From assembly GCA_031291235.1 (NCBI GenBank), contig JARLJL010000009.1, forward strand, positions 124,001-188,000: a stretch of 64,000 nt of DNA, given 5' to 3'. This document shows, one piece after another, positions 1 through 12,389 of the stretch. The notes under the pieces were generated by a model. The model worked only from the letters and a program-made list of their open reading frames with translations. It was not told the origin of the DNA and did no database searches. The DNA comes from Sulfuriferula sp. Its GTDB lineage: Bacteria; Pseudomonadota; Gammaproteobacteria; Burkholderiales; Sulfuriferulaceae. The position numbers and the translations under genes were made by a program. Each line of letters starts with the position of its first letter. Positions within the stretch are counted from its first letter, which is position 1.

Positions 1-2
1 TC

Positions 3-2522
3 GAAATATACTATCTGCTGACCCGCTGGAATCCGCTCAATCGTAGCCGGCCATATACGCTGCCGCACCATAACACTCGCATTCTGTGCGTCGGCGCCGG
101 ACCGGCGGGATTCAACCTGTCATACCACCTGTTGCAGGCCGGATTCAGCGTCGTCGCCATTGACGGCCTGAAAATCGAACCGCTGAATGCTGATTGGACG
201 GCATCGCCCGACCGAACGCCCATTCCCATTCAACACATGAACGAGTTAAATGAAGCGCTGGATGAACGAGTGATGAGCGGATTCGGCGGCGTGGCCGAAT
301 ATGGCATCACTGTGCGCTGGGACAAGAACTTCCTCAAGCTGGTTTACCTGACTCTGGCTCGCAATCAGTATTTCCGCGTCTACGGCGGCGTACGTTTTGG
401 CGGCACCATGACCATAGACGATGCATGGGCGCTGGGGTTCGAGCACATTGCACTGGCTACCGGGGCCGGCAAACCGACCGTGATTCCAATCAAGAACAAT
501 CTGGCGCACGGCATCCGTCAGGCCAGCGATTTTCTGATGGGCTTGCAACTTACCGGGGCTTCCAGGAAAGACAGTCTGGCCAACCTGCAGGTGCGCCTGC
601 CGGCGCTGGTCGTAGGCGGCGGACTCAGCGCGATCGACACCGCAACTGAAGTACAGGCGTATTACATCATGCAAGTCGAAAAGCTGCTGGAACGTTACGA
701 AATGCTGATTGCCGCAGGCAAGTGGGAGCCCGTATTCAGCGCTGTCGAGCAGGAGATCTTCACAGAATATCTGGCGCACAGCAAACTGATACGGGCGGAG
801 CGCGCACGTGCAACGCTGGCAGGCGAAGTGCCGAATTTTGCGCCATTGCTGCAGGCGTGGGGAGGGGTGACGGTGGTTTATCGCCGGGCCATGAACGAAT
901 CGCCTGCCTATCTGCGCAACCACGAGGAAATCGAAAAAGCGCTGCAGGAAGGTATCTTTTATGCAGAGGCACTGGATCCGGCAGAAGCTATACTGGACCC
1001 CAGCGATCACGTTACCGGCATGCTGTTTCAACGTATGATCAAGGACGCCGCAGGCAACTGGAGCCGCAGTGGGGAACAAGTTACCTTGCCGGCACGCTCG
1101 GTATTCGTCGCTGCCGGCAGCAGCCCCAACACGGTTTACAATCGCGAGCATCCCGGCGTATTTGACATGGACGGCAAATATTTTGCAACACACCGTGAGA
1201 GTGCAGACGCGACAGCCTTGCACCGAACGAGCCCCCACGGAAACTGCAAAAACGAGGATATCGGGTTTCTGACTTCCTACCGTAAAGACCATTTGCGCAT
1301 CAGCATCTACGGCGATAATCACCCGCAATTTCAGGGCAGCGTGGTCAAGGCCATGGCTTCCGGAAAACGGGGTGCGCGTGAAATAACAAGGCTATTTCAG
1401 CAGCGGTTAAGCACGCAACACCCTGCCGCACATCGCGCATGGCAGGATTTCGCTGATAAGCTGGATGTATGCTTGCGTCCGGTGGTAAGCCGCGTTGAGC
1501 ATCTTGGCGGCAATGTCACCAGCATCACCGTTCGTGCGCCACAGGCTGCCCAGAACTGGCAGCCCGGACAAATCTATCGTCTGCAAAACTTCCATGCCGA
1601 CGCCGATCGCCTGGATGGAACAGTACTGCAAATGGAGGGGATGGCCATCGACGGCGTCGACGTGAATAAACTCACCGGCGAGATAAAACTGCTGGTGAAC
1701 AGAGTCGGCGCTTCCAGTCGCATTGCCAGCCAGCTGGTACCCGGACAGCCGGTAATACTGATGGGGCCGACCGGAACCGGGCTGCCCATGCCGGATAATC
1801 AAACCGTCACCGTAATAGGCGGCCACTCGGCGGTGACCAGCACGATAGACGGTAGTGCGGCATGGCGCTCGGCGGGCAACCGTATTATCTTTATCGGGCA
1901 TTTTCGTAATGCGCAGCAAGCCCAGCCGGTACAAGCTGTGATGGAAATCCTGTCCGACCAGGCCATATGGATACTCGACGAAGGCGCCCCGCTCGATTGT
2001 AAACGCACGCAGGATTGCTGTTTTAACCATGGCATGGACGACTATATCCGTACCTGCATGGAAACAACCGGCATACACTCCGACTGGCTCGGGCGTACGG
2101 ATACGCTGTTGATATCGGATCATCCCACGGCCATGGAAAGCATATCCAGTGCCTTGCGCACTGTTTTCCCCCATCGGCTGAAACCGCAGCTCAAGGCACT
2201 GGTAGCAGTGAATAGCCCAATGCAATGCATGATGAAAGAAGTCTGCGCACAGTGCCTGTGTCAGCATCGGGACCCCGATACCAAATTACCGTCAGGCGTA
2301 GTGTTTTCGTGTTTCAATCAACACCAGCCGCTGTTCGCCGTCGATTTCGCAAATCTCAAAGCCCGGCAGGGCCAAAATAGCGTGCAGGAAAAAGCAAGCA
2401 ATCTGTGGTTAACTTATCTTCTGGACAACCGGATAACCCATGCAATCAAACGAACGAGTGACGCGGATAACGAAAAAACCGTCATCCCCGCATTAAACCA
2501 GGAGAACATCTGTGCCAAATAA
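3..2522 (+). CDS. FAD/NAD(P)-dependent oxidoreductase fused to a PyrK-like electron-transfer module (5' end outside the window)
   Basis: The reading frame is open from base 3, so the start lies upstream of the window. A GAGPAG dinucleotide-binding motif falls at bases 93-110, ahead of the first in-frame ATG at 132, so that ATG is not the start. A second Rossmann motif (VVGGGLSAIDTAT, about 610-645) and an AAGSSPNT segment complete a GltD-like NAD(P)/FAD oxidoreductase half. From about base 1450 the protein resembles ferredoxin-reductase/PyrK electron-transfer subunits, with a C-x5-C-x2-C cysteine group near 2225-2255 and a later Cys near 2310 that fit a [2Fe-2S] site. It probably moves electrons between NAD(P)H and a partner protein; the partner is not in the window. 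The fusion reading is inferred from motifs. The gene overlaps the next one by 11 bp. Confidence 0.7.
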   Translation, partial: EIYYLLTRWNPLNRSRPYTLPHHNTRILCVGAGPAGFNLSYHLLQAGFSVVAIDGLKIEPLNADWTASPDRTPIPIQHMNELNEALDERVMSGFGGVAEYGITVRWDKNFLKLVYLTLARNQYFRVYGGVRFGGTMTIDDAWALGFEHIALATGAGKPTVIPIKNNLAHGIRQASDFLMGLQLTGASRKDSLANLQVRLPALVVGGGLSAIDTATEVQAYYIMQVEKLLERYEMLIAAGKWEPVFSAVEQEIFTEYLAHSKLIRAERARATLAGEVPNFAPLLQAWGGVTVVYRRAMNESPAYLRNHEEIEKALQEGIFYAEALDPAEAILDPSDHVTGMLFQRMIKDAAGNWSRSGEQVTLPARSVFVAAGSSPNTVYNREHPGVFDMDGKYFATHRESADATALHRTSPHGNCKNEDIGFLTSYRKDHLRISIYGDNHPQFQGSVVKAMASGKRGAREITRLFQQRLSTQHPAAHRAWQDFADKLDVCLRPVVSRVEHLGGNVTSITVRAPQAAQNWQPGQIYRLQNFHADADRLDGTVLQMEGMAIDGVDVNKLTGEIKLLVNRVGASSRIASQLVPGQPVILMGPTGTGLPMPDNQTVTVIGGHSAVTSTIDGSAAWRSAGNRIIFIGHFRNAQQAQPVQAVMEILSDQAIWILDEGAPLDCKRTQDCCFNHGMDDYIRTCMETTGIHSDWLGRTDTLLISDHPTAMESISSALRTVFPHRLKPQLKALVAVNSPMQCMMKEVCAQCLCQHRDPDTKLPSGVVFSCFNQHQPLFAVDFANLKARQGQNSVQEKASNLWLTYLLDNRITHAIKRTSDADNEKTVIPALNQENICAK

Positions 2523-2811
2523 TGTTACCCCTGTCGAAATACGGCAAAACCCTGCTTCCGCAACGCTGGAAATCAGCTGGAATGACGGCTACGTTAGCCG
2601 CTACGGAAATGCAGCACTGCGACGCGCCTGTCGCTGCACGACTTGCAGACAGCTGTCCGACAAACATGCGCCTATCCCCTGTCCTGACGACATCAGTATT
2701 GTCTCGATTGACGCTGTAGGCGCTTACGCCATCCAGATCGGCTTCAGTGACGGGCATGACCGCGGGATTTTCCCCTGGGAATATTTACGAAAGTTGGAAA
2801 ATGAGACTTGA
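2512..2811 (+). CDS. DUF971 (GBBH-like N-terminal domain) protein
   Basis: This 99-residue protein matches the DUF971 family, a small domain shared with the N-terminus of gamma-butyrobetaine hydroxylase. Family hallmarks seen are the ISWNDG segment, the cysteine group CRCTTC, which fits zinc binding, and the terminal PWEYLRKL. It starts at GTG and overlaps the end of the flavoprotein gene, so the two are likely translationally coupled and co-expressed. DUF971 proteins are often near Fe-S cluster or ubiquinone genes, but no precise function is established. The alternative frame starting at 2522 gives no family match. Confidence 0.85.
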   Translation: MPNNVTPVEIRQNPASATLEISWNDGYVSRYGNAALRRACRCTTCRQLSDKHAPIPCPDDISIVSIDAVGAYAIQIGFSDGHDRGIFPWEYLRKLENET

Positions 2812-2859
2812 AACGTTATTGCCGGCGCGAAAATAGCCCCCGGTTGCAGCGTCGACTAC

Positions 2860-5727
2860 TTATCTGGAGGCACTATCCGTCGCCAGTACGGCGTGTTGAT
2901 TTACGACTATCCATTGCAGAAAATCCGGCTCAGGCAGCGGACGCGCGAAGAAATAGCCCTGAAAATTTTCGCAGCCATATTGCGCCAGGGTATCGCGCTG
3001 CACAGCCGATTCCACCCCTTCGGCAATCACTGCCAGCTTCATGTAACGACCGATGGCAACGATGGTTTCAACCAGAGAGTGCTCCTGTGTAGTCACCAGC
3101 TCATCTATGAAAGTCTTGTCTATCTTGATTTCATCCAGCGGCAGGTCTTTCAGATAGGCCAGGGAGGAATACCCCGTACCGAAATCATCAAGCGAGACCT
3201 TGACCCCCAGCGTCCGTATTTCCCGCAGTTTTTCTATCGTTTCTGCCAGATCGTAGAGCAGCGCAGATTCCGTCACTTCGAGCATAATGCGATCAGGCAG
3301 TATCTTGTGCGCCGCAAGCACGTGACGCAGTTGATCGATGAAGTCGGGACGCGCGAATTGCCAGGCGCACACATTGATCGACAGATGGCCGATAAACGGC
3401 ACTCCGCTCTGCAGCCAGTACGCGAGCTTGCTGCACGCCTCTTCCAGCACCCATGCGCCTATGCCGTGGATCAAGCCGGTTTCTTCCGCCACCGGGATAA
3501 AGACGACAGGAGGAATGTCGCCCATTTCCGGGTGATGCCAGCGCAATAGCGCCTCGGCGCCTATCATGCTCCCGTCTGCATTCACTTGCGGCTGGAAATA
3601 CAGCTCCAGCTCGTGGTTGGCGAGGGCCGTGCGCAAACCGTCTTCCAGCTTCAGCCTAACCTCTGCGCCGGCCTGCAAACCGCTCAAATAAAACTGGATA
3701 TTGTTGCGCCCCATGCCCTTGGCCTGATACAGCGCCATCTCGGCATGACGCAGGATATCCAGCTCAGTCTCGCCATCGCCGGGAAACAGGGCGGCACCCA
3801 TGCTCGCACCGACACTCAATACATGTGCACCCACAACCAGCGGGCTGGACAGTTTGTGCATGATATTTTCTGCCAGCGCGCGGGCTTGCTGTTCTGCCTC
3901 CTGTGCAGTTGCATAGCCGGATTTCATCAACACCACAAACTCGTCGCCGCCCAGCCTAGCAATAAAGATCTGATCGCTGGATATCTCGATCAAACGCCGC
4001 GCTACTTCGCGCAATACATCGTCGCCGACATCGTGACTCAGGGCATTATTGATGGTTTTGAAATGATCCAGATCGATCATCAGCATGGCCCCGGTGTTGC
4101 CTGCGCGCCTGACGCGTCCCAGCACCTCGGCAAGATGGACGTGCAGCAACGCCCGATTCGGCAGCCGGGTCAGATAATCCTCGTACGCCATGTTGCGGAT
4201 CCGGGTTTCGGCCCGCATGCGTTCCAGCTCGGCTCCGGCCCGGGCGGCAAAAATTTCCAGCACGTCCTTGATCTGTTCGACCTTCTGCATAGGCCTGCTG
4301 TCGAGCATGACGATAATCCCCAGCGGATTGCCTGCGGTATCGAGCAAAGGCGTACCCATATAGCAGTCGATGCCATGCTCGGCCAGAAATCTGTCTTCGG
4401 GAAACAATTGCTGAACATTGTGCGGGTAGATGCAGGTTCCCTGATCCATCACATTTTCGCAGGGCGTGCCGTGCAGATCGTAACTGATGTTGTCGATGAT
4501 CTTGCCATACGCGCATACAGCCAGCGTCCCTACCCGCTCCCTGTCATGCTCATCCAGCATGCCGATCAGCACGTAATCGGCGTTGAACAACTTGTACAGA
4601 TTCAATACTAGATGATGGAAAAAACGCATGCCGGTCTCAGCCGAAACGCCGGCCGCTATATGACGAATCGCCTCCTCGGTGTGCTTGCGCTCGGTAATAT
4701 CGGTGGCGACGCCGCACATGGCAAAAGGCGAGCCGTTAGCGTGAAACAGCGGGAATTTATGTGCCAGAAACGTGTGCGGACTGCCGTCCTGATTGATGAC
4801 CTCTTCGAGTTCTATGGCGCGCAATTCGGCCAGTACCTGCCTGTCGCTGGCGCTGAAAATATTAGCCTGCGTCTGCGAAAAAATTTCGAAATCGGTTTTC
4901 CCCACAATCTCTTCGCCGACATGAAACATATCCTCGTAATGCCGATTGACCATCAAATATCGACCTGCGAGATCTTTCATGTATACCACCGCAGGCACAT
5001 AATCCAGTATCGCCTGCGTGCGTCTGCTGGATTGCCGGGTTTCGTAACTCAATGCCATGCCCATCACGATCACCATGCCCAGATAGCCGAAAGCTCCCAA
5101 AGGCACGGAATCGACAATAGACAACCTGACCAGTATGCCTTGCATGGAGGTCAGCAAATAGATCCCGATGGCGACCATCATCACCAGCGTGGTGCGTTTG
5201 CCGCCGCGCCGATACAATTTGGCAAGCGTATAAAATGCGAATACGTAAATCAGCATCACGGCGATTGAGCCGATTTCGAATCCCAGACTATTGCGCCCTT
5301 CCGGCAATGTCAGCACCTCGCCCCACGGCAAATGCAAATGTACCAACCCGGTTATCGTCTCGTATTGCAATGTGTAAGGCTGCAATAAATTGAATACGAA
5401 CAGCACCAGAAATAACAAACTGAACATAAGTAACGGCAACATCGGCCGCACGCCGGTGTAGGCGGCCATAAACCATGCAAACAGAATCAGCTGTACAGCA
5501 ACAGTTGCAAGATTCCAGCGTAAGGCGGGGATGAGTTCAGCGATAGTCGTTGCCTGCAACATCAGGGTGTGTGTGATCGCAAAAGGCAACATCAGCGCGC
5601 ACATGCCGGCAAACAACAAATGCACCGGATTGAATGGATGGCGCAGGGCTATGGATAAATGATTCACCGCGGCATATACGCATATGCCGGCAAGTAACAG
5701 AAACCCCGGGATCACTATTGCATTCAT
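2860..5727 (-). CDS. Membrane-anchored PAS-GAF-GGDEF-EAL cyclic-di-GMP signalling protein
   Basis: The protein has several hydrophobic helices in its first 230 or so residues, then a PAS domain (ending DITERKH), a GAF-like domain, a GGDEF domain (RLGGDEF near residue 594) and an EAL domain (EALLRWHHP near 724, DDFGTGYSSLAYLK, AEGVES). The key residues of both enzyme domains are kept, so it could both make and degrade cyclic di-GMP. No RxxD inhibitory site sits at the usual place before GGDEF. The ATG at 5727 is chosen because the first membrane helix follows directly and a G-rich run lies just upstream. An in-frame ATG at 5772 would add 15 residues. It stands alone, convergent with the DUF971 gene. 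Confidence 0.88.
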   Translation of the reverse strand: MNAIVIPGFLLLAGICVYAAVNHLSIALRHPFNPVHLLFAGMCALMLPFAITHTLMLQATTIAELIPALRWNLATVAVQLILFAWFMAAYTGVRPMLPLLMFSLLFLVLFVFNLLQPYTLQYETITGLVHLHLPWGEVLTLPEGRNSLGFEIGSIAVMLIYVFAFYTLAKLYRRGGKRTTLVMMVAIGIYLLTSMQGILVRLSIVDSVPLGAFGYLGMVIVMGMALSYETRQSSRRTQAILDYVPAVVYMKDLAGRYLMVNRHYEDMFHVGEEIVGKTDFEIFSQTQANIFSASDRQVLAELRAIELEEVINQDGSPHTFLAHKFPLFHANGSPFAMCGVATDITERKHTEEAIRHIAAGVSAETGMRFFHHLVLNLYKLFNADYVLIGMLDEHDRERVGTLAVCAYGKIIDNISYDLHGTPCENVMDQGTCIYPHNVQQLFPEDRFLAEHGIDCYMGTPLLDTAGNPLGIIVMLDSRPMQKVEQIKDVLEIFAARAGAELERMRAETRIRNMAYEDYLTRLPNRALLHVHLAEVLGRVRRAGNTGAMLMIDLDHFKTINNALSHDVGDDVLREVARRLIEISSDQIFIARLGGDEFVVLMKSGYATAQEAEQQARALAENIMHKLSSPLVVGAHVLSVGASMGAALFPGDGETELDILRHAEMALYQAKGMGRNNIQFYLSGLQAGAEVRLKLEDGLRTALANHELELYFQPQVNADGSMIGAEALLRWHHPEMGDIPPVVFIPVAEETGLIHGIGAWVLEEACSKLAYWLQSGVPFIGHLSINVCAWQFARPDFIDQLRHVLAAHKILPDRIMLEVTESALLYDLAETIEKLREIRTLGVKVSLDDFGTGYSSLAYLKDLPLDEIKIDKTFIDELVTTQEHSLVETIVAIGRYMKLAVIAEGVESAVQRDTLAQYGCENFQGYFFARPLPEPDFLQWIVVNQHAVLATDSASR

Positions 5728-6011
5728 ATCCCCCCCACGATAACCCCGTTGAATCCAGCCAGCCAAGGCCATTGGGCTGACGGTTCGGTCATCGATTCGA
5801 ATATTTTAATTATGCCGAGTGTTCCAACGCAATCGAACCATCTCGCTTATCGTGCACACCGGTCGTCAACAGAGCCATGTCCCTCACACGCCTCCCTACC
5901 GGCTTATTTACATACCGAATATACTATGAATTGTAGTAACGTATACTTCGTATACAAGAAAATTCTTTATCTTCAAGCCATTTGACTATTCAACGGGACG
6001 TCGGGCCGATA

Positions 6012-7475
6012 TCACAAACCCAAATCCTGCCACATCGCATCAACCCGCAGCTTGACTGCATCGCTCATGACGATGGGCGTACCCCACTCGCGCGTGGTTT
6101 CTCCCGGCCATTTATTGGTCGCATCCATGCCCATTTTGCCGCCCAGACCGGATACCGGGCTGGCGAAATCAAGATAATCAATCGGGGTATTTTCCACCAG
6201 CAGCGTATCGCGCACCGGGTCCATACGCGTGGTGATCGCCCAGATCACTTCCTTCCAGTCGCGGATGTTGACGTCTTCATCCACCACCACAATAAACTTG
6301 GTATACATGAACTGGCGCAGGAAGCTCCAGATGCCGAACATCACCCGCTTGGCGTGACCTGGATAGGATTTCCTGATACTGACTACAGCCAGCCGGTATG
6401 AGCAACCCTCTGGCGGCAGGTAGAAATCGACGATCTCGGTGAACTGTTTTTGCAGCAGCGGCACGAATACTTCATTCAGCGCCACGCCGAGCACGGCAGG
6501 TTCGTCGGGCGGCTTGCCGGTATAAGTGCTGTGATAAATCGGGTCGCGGCGCATGGTGATGCGTTCGATGGTAAACACCGGAAAATTGTCGACCTCGTTG
6601 TAGTAACCGGTATGGTCGCCGAACGGCCCTTCCGGCGCCATTTCGCCCGGATGAATCACGCCCTCGAGCACAATCTCGGCACTGGCAGGCACTTGCAGAT
6701 CGCTGCCCAGACACTTCACCACTTCGGTCTTGGCGCCGCGCAACAGTCCGGCGAACTGGTATTCGGACAGCGCATCCGGCACCGGCGTCACTGCACCCAA
6801 TATCGTCGCCGGGTCGGCGCCCAGCGCCACCGCTACCGGATAAGGCTGACCCGGATTTAATTGCTGGAATTCGCGGAAATCCAGCGCGCCGCCGCGGTGC
6901 GCCAGCCAGCGCATGATGACCTTGTTCGGCGCGATGACTTGCTGCCGGTATATGCCCAGATTCTGGCGTTTCTTGTGCGGCCCGCGCGTCACCACCAGCC
7001 CCCAGGTGATCAGCGGCCCGGCGTCGCCCGGCCAGCAGGTTTGTATCGGCAAGCGCCCGAGATCGACGTCGCCGCCTTCCCACACGATATCCTGACAGGG
7101 CGCATGGCTGACTTCTTTTGGCGCCATATTCAGCACCTGTTTGAATACCGGCAGCTTGTCCCAGGCATCCTTCAGCCCTTTCGGCGGCTCCGGCTCTTTC
7201 AGGAACGCCAGCAGCTTGCCGACTTCGCGCAAGGCTTCGACATTGTCCTCGCCCATGCCCAGCGCAACGCGGCGCGGCGTGCCGAACAGATTTGCCAGCA
7301 CCGGCATGGTGTGACCGATCGGGTTTTCAAACAGGATGGCCGGGCCTTCGGCTTTCAGTACCCGGTCGCAGATTTCGGTCATTTCCAGCACCGGGTCAAC
7401 CGGCGTTTTAATGCGTTTGAGTTCGCCGATTTTTTCCAGCTGATCGATGAAGTCGCGCAAATCCCTGTATTTCAA
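6012..7475 (-). CDS. ubiD: 4-hydroxy-3-polyprenylbenzoate decarboxylase UbiD
   Basis: UbiD decarboxylates 4-hydroxy-3-polyprenylbenzoate in ubiquinone synthesis, using prenylated FMN made by UbiX. The 487-residue length and the opening [20 protein letters not shown] are typical. The [10 protein letters not shown] segment and a late [13 protein letters not shown] segment match the family core. The start codon overlaps the stop of rfaE2 upstream by 4 bp (ATGA), so the two are co-transcribed and coupled. No ubiX is visible in the window. Confidence 0.96.
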   Translation of the reverse strand: MKYRDLRDFIDQLEKIGELKRIKTPVDPVLEMTEICDRVLKAEGPAILFENPIGHTMPVLANLFGTPRRVALGMGEDNVEALREVGKLLAFLKEPEPPKGLKDAWDKLPVFKQVLNMAPKEVSHAPCQDIVWEGGDVDLGRLPIQTCWPGDAGPLITWGLVVTRGPHKKRQNLGIYRQQVIAPNKVIMRWLAHRGGALDFREFQQLNPGQPYPVAVALGADPATILGAVTPVPDALSEYQFAGLLRGAKTEVVKCLGSDLQVPASAEIVLEGVIHPGEMAPEGPFGDHTGYYNEVDNFPVFTIERITMRRDPIYHSTYTGKPPDEPAVLGVALNEVFVPLLQKQFTEIVDFYLPPEGCSYRLAVVSIRKSYPGHAKRVMFGIWSFLRQFMYTKFIVVVDEDVNIRDWKEVIWAITTRMDPVRDTLLVENTPIDYLDFASPVSGLGGKMGMDATNKWPGETTREWGTPIVMSDAVKLRVDAMWQDLGL

Positions 7476-7966
7476 GTCAGCTCCCGTATTTTTGTCAAAG
7501 TTGCCGTGGTCGAAGTCGTATACAGAAACGGAATGGAATACACCCCGCCGCCCCAGCCTAGCACATCCTCGCTACCGACCATGTCGGCGACGGCCCAATC
7601 GCCGCCCTTGACCAATACTTCAGGATGTATCGCGCGAATCAGATTCAGCGGCGTATCCTCGTCGAACGCGACAACCATATCGACCGAGGCCAGCGCAGCC
7701 AGCACCGCCATGCGATTTTCCAGCGGATTAATCGGCCTGTCGCCGCCCTTGCCCTGGCGCCTGACCGAAGCATCTGAATTCACGCCCACCACCAATGCAG
7801 CACCCAAAGCCCGCGCCTGCGCCAGATAAGTCACGTGACCGCGATGCAGAATATCGAAACAGCCGTTGGTAAACACCAGCGGTCGCTGCAACATTGCCAG
7901 ATGCTCATGCAGCGTAGCCGACGCAACTATTTTGGATTCAAAATCCGGCGATAAATATTCAGGCAT
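7472..7966 (-). CDS. rfaE2: D-glycero-beta-D-manno-heptose 1-phosphate adenylyltransferase
   Basis: The protein transfers AMP to heptose 1-phosphate to make ADP-heptose for lipopolysaccharide inner core. The nucleotidyltransferase motif [17 protein letters not shown] is near residue 33, and [15 protein letters not shown] and VLVKGGDW match the family. At 164 residues it is the stand-alone adenylyltransferase half that is fused to the kinase in E. coli HldE. It sits 12 bp after the BON lipoprotein gene and overlaps ubiD by 4 bp. The gmhA-like gene in the same run supplies another possible heptose step. Confidence 0.94.
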   Translation of the reverse strand: MPEYLSPDFESKIVASATLHEHLAMLQRPLVFTNGCFDILHRGHVTYLAQARALGAALVVGVNSDASVRRQGKGGDRPINPLENRMAVLAALASVDMVVAFDEDTPLNLIRAIHPEVLVKGGDWAVADMVGSEDVLGWGGGVYSIPFLYTTSTTATLTKIRELT

Positions 7967-7978
7967 GACGACCGTCCG

Positions 7979-9550
<1,572 letters not shown>

Positions 9551-9574
9551 CCGTTCCTATGCTAAAATAAAATC

Positions 9575-10438
9575 ATGCATACTTTATCCGGGTCATTATA
9601 TGTCGTCGCCACGCCCATCGGGAATTTAGGCGACATTACCCAACGCGCGCTGGATATTCTCAAGACGGTCGATCTGATCGCTGCGGAAGATACCCGCCAC
9701 AGCGGACAGCTGCTCTCCCGCCTCGGCATTGCCGCCAAATTCGTCGCGCTGCACGAACACAACGAACTGCAAGCTTCGCCGCGGCTCATCGCCGATCTGC
9801 AAGCGGGCAAGAATATCGCCATCATCACCGATGCCGGCACGCCCGCGATCAGCGACCCCGGCACCTTGCTGGTGGCTGCGGCACACGACGCCGGCATCCG
9901 CGTTGTACCCGTACCGGGCGCCAGCGCAGTAGTCTGCGCGCTATCCGCAGCAGGCATTGCCGCGCCGCACTGGCTGTTTTACGGATTTCTGCCTGCCAAG
10001 TCCAGTCATCGCCGTCTGGCGCTGCAAACGCTGACTGTGCTGCCGTACGCGCTGATATTTTACGAAGCGCCGCATCGCATCAGCGAATGCGTCGACGACC
10101 TGACTGCGATACTCGGCGGCGAACGCCGCATCACCTTCGCCCGCGAACTCACCAAGCTATTCGAAACCATACACAGCCTGCCACTGGCCGAAGCCGGCGC
10201 ATGGCTGGCAGCCGACACCAACCGGCTAAAAGGCGAATTCGTGCTCATCGTCGAAGGCGCTGCCGTCATAACCGACAATGAAGACCAACGCCAGTTGCGC
10301 GCTACGCTGACCGTGCTGATGGAAGAGCTGCCGTTAAAACAGGCCGCACATATCGCCGCCCGCCTCACCGGCATCAAGAAAAACACCTGCTACAAGCTCG
10401 CGCTAGACATGCGCGACGATACGAAGGACGCCCCATGA
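9575..10438 (+). CDS. rsmI: 16S rRNA (cytidine(1402)-2'-O)-methyltransferase RsmI
   Basis: RsmI methylates the 2'-OH of C1402 in 16S rRNA using S-adenosylmethionine. The 287-residue protein has [26 protein letters not shown] and [13 protein letters not shown], the standard tetrapyrrole-methylase fold signatures of this family. The stop overlaps the start of pyrC by 4 bp (ATGA), so they form an operon. Confidence 0.96.
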   Translation: MHTLSGSLYVVATPIGNLGDITQRALDILKTVDLIAAEDTRHSGQLLSRLGIAAKFVALHEHNELQASPRLIADLQAGKNIAIITDAGTPAISDPGTLLVAAAHDAGIRVVPVPGASAVVCALSAAGIAAPHWLFYGFLPAKSSHRRLALQTLTVLPYALIFYEAPHRISECVDDLTAILGGERRITFARELTKLFETIHSLPLAEAGAWLAADTNRLKGEFVLIVEGAAVITDNEDQRQLRATLTVLMEELPLKQAAHIAARLTGIKKNTCYKLALDMRDDTKDAP

Positions 10439-11472
10439 CCCGACTTACCATCACCCGGCCCGACGACTGTCATTTGCATCTGCGCGACGGTGAGACCCTG
10501 GCCGCCATCCTGCCCGACACCGCGCGCCGCTTCGGCCGCGCCATCGTCATGCCCAACCTCAGGCCGCCGATACGCACCGCCGACGATGCCCGCGCCTATC
10601 GTCAGCGCATCCTCGCCGCGCTGCCGTCAGGCATGCAATTCGAACCGCTGATGACGCTGTACCTGACCAACAACACCGACCCGGCGGAGATCGCGCGCGC
10701 CAAGGCCAGCGGCATTGTGCACGCCGTCAAATATTACCCGGCGGGCGCTACCACCAATTCGGACATGGGGCTGACCGAGCTCGCCAAAGGCTACGCCGTC
10801 ATCGCCGAGATGGAAAAACACGGCATGCCGCTACTGATACACGGCGAAGTCACCGACCCCAGCGTCGATATCTTCGACCGCGAAGCCGTATTCATCGAAC
10901 GCCATCTGATTCCGCTCACCCGCGCTTTCCCTGCGCTGAAAATCGTTCTGGAACACATCACCACCCAACAGGGTGCAGAATTCGTCAGTAGTGCGCCGGC
11001 CAACATCGCCGCCACCATTACCGCGCATCATTTGCTGTACAACCGCAACGCCATGTTTCAGGGCGGCATCCGCCCGCATTATTACTGCCTGCCCATACTC
11101 AAGCGCGAGCAGCACCGACTGGCGCTGGTACAGGCAGCCACCAGCGGCAGCGCCAAATTTTTTCTCGGCACCGACAGCGCGCCTCATGCCCGCAGCGCAA
11201 AAGAAACCGCTTGCGGCTGTGCCGGCATGTATACCGCCCACGCCGCCATCGAGCTCTACGCCGAGGCATTTGAAACCGCGCACGCACTCGATAAACTGGA
11301 AGGCTTCGCCAGCCATTTCGGTGCCGATTTCTACGGCCTGCCGCGCAATACCGGCACCATCACGCTGGTGAAGGAAAGCTGGACGGCACCGGCCCATATC
11401 GACATTGGCAAGGAACAATTGATTCCGCTGCGCGCCCACGAAGCCATCGCTTGGCGCCTGACTGAAGGATAA
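10435..11472 (+). CDS. pyrC: Dihydroorotase
   Basis: The enzyme cyclises carbamoyl-aspartate to dihydroorotate in pyrimidine synthesis. Metal ligands are visible as HLHLRDG near the start, the bridging lysine in [23 protein letters not shown] and the aspartate in LGTDSAPH. At 345 residues it is a class II, E. coli-type enzyme. It overlaps rsmI by 4 bp and is followed 20 bp later by nnrD. Confidence 0.96.
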   Translation: MTRLTITRPDDCHLHLRDGETLAAILPDTARRFGRAIVMPNLRPPIRTADDARAYRQRILAALPSGMQFEPLMTLYLTNNTDPAEIARAKASGIVHAVKYYPAGATTNSDMGLTELAKGYAVIAEMEKHGMPLLIHGEVTDPSVDIFDREAVFIERHLIPLTRAFPALKIVLEHITTQQGAEFVSSAPANIAATITAHHLLYNRNAMFQGGIRPHYYCLPILKREQHRLALVQAATSGSAKFFLGTDSAPHARSAKETACGCAGMYTAHAAIELYAEAFETAHALDKLEGFASHFGADFYGLPRNTGTITLVKESWTAPAHIDIGKEQLIPLRAHEAIAWRLTEG

Positions 11473-11492
11473 GCTGCACGAGGAGCATTGCC

Positions 11493-12362
11493 ATGGAATC
11501 CAGCGAACATGTCCTGACTCGGGAATTCGTCATTGCGCCGCTAAAGCCGCGTCCAGTCGACAGTCACAAAGGCATGCTGGGTAGCGTCGGCATCATCGGC
11601 GGCGCCGCAAGTATGGCCGGTGCTGCGCTGCTTGCCGGGCGTGCAGCGCTGAAATGCGGTGCCGGCCGGGTGTATGCGGCCCTGCTGGATGACGGTGCGC
11701 CCGGCGTCGATCTCCAGCAGCCCGAACTCATGCTGCGCACGCCAGCGCAATTATTCGAACTCGAACATCTTTCCACACTGGTCGTCGGCCCCGGTCTTGG
11801 ACAAAGCAACGACGCCGTGCACTGGCTGCAACGCGCGCTGGCCAGCGACCTGCCGCTGGTACTCGATGCCGATGCGCTGAACCTGCTCGCCATCAATCAT
11901 GACCTGCGGCACCAGTTACGCCATCGCGACGCGCCCGCCATACTCACCCCGCACCTGGGCGAGGCCGCTCGCCTCATGGGATACGACATCAACACGATCC
12001 AACAGGACCGCATGGATGCGGCGCAAATGATGGCCGAACGCTTGCGCAGCATCGTCGTGCTCAAGGGCGCCGGGACTATTTGCGCGTTGCCGGATCGGCA
12101 CTGGTTCATCAACCCGACCGGCAACCCCGGGCTGAGCAGTGCCGGTATGGGGGATGTGCTGTCGGGCATGATAGCCGCATTTATCGCGCAACAATTGAGT
12201 CCAAAGCAAGCCACTTTACTGGCAGTCTACCTGCACGGCGCCGCTGCTGATGCTCTGGTGCAACGAGGTATAGGGCCGATCGGCCTGACAGCGTCGGAAG
12301 TCATCGACGCCGCACGGCTCGTGCTGAACGGCTGGATTTACAAACGGCCTGCCCAGCCGTAA
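11493..12362 (+). CDS. nnrD: ADP-dependent NAD(P)H-hydrate dehydratase
   Basis: NnrD repairs hydrated NAD(P)H. The protein (289 residues) is the carbohydrate-kinase-like half of YjeF: LGSVGIIGGAASMAGAALLA near the start, VVGPGLGQ, and the active-site segment PGLSSAGMGDVLSGMIAA. The epimerase half, NnrE, is absent here, so it is either encoded elsewhere or missing. An AGGAG-type site precedes the ATG. It is the last gene of the rsmI-pyrC run and converges on the chemoreceptor gene. Confidence 0.93.
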   Translation: MESSEHVLTREFVIAPLKPRPVDSHKGMLGSVGIIGGAASMAGAALLAGRAALKCGAGRVYAALLDDGAPGVDLQQPELMLRTPAQLFELEHLSTLVVGPGLGQSNDAVHWLQRALASDLPLVLDADALNLLAINHDLRHQLRHRDAPAILTPHLGEAARLMGYDINTIQQDRMDAAQMMAERLRSIVVLKGAGTICALPDRHWFINPTGNPGLSSAGMGDVLSGMIAAFIAQQLSPKQATLLAVYLHGAAADALVQRGIGPIGLTASEVIDAARLVLNGWIYKRPAQP

Positions 12363-12389
12363 CCCGCTCTCATCCGCCCGTGAGTATCA

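Noticed and set aside
246-1328. Long minus-strand frame opposite the flavoprotein
   Set aside because: The plus strand shows dinucleotide-binding motifs; the minus frame shows none.
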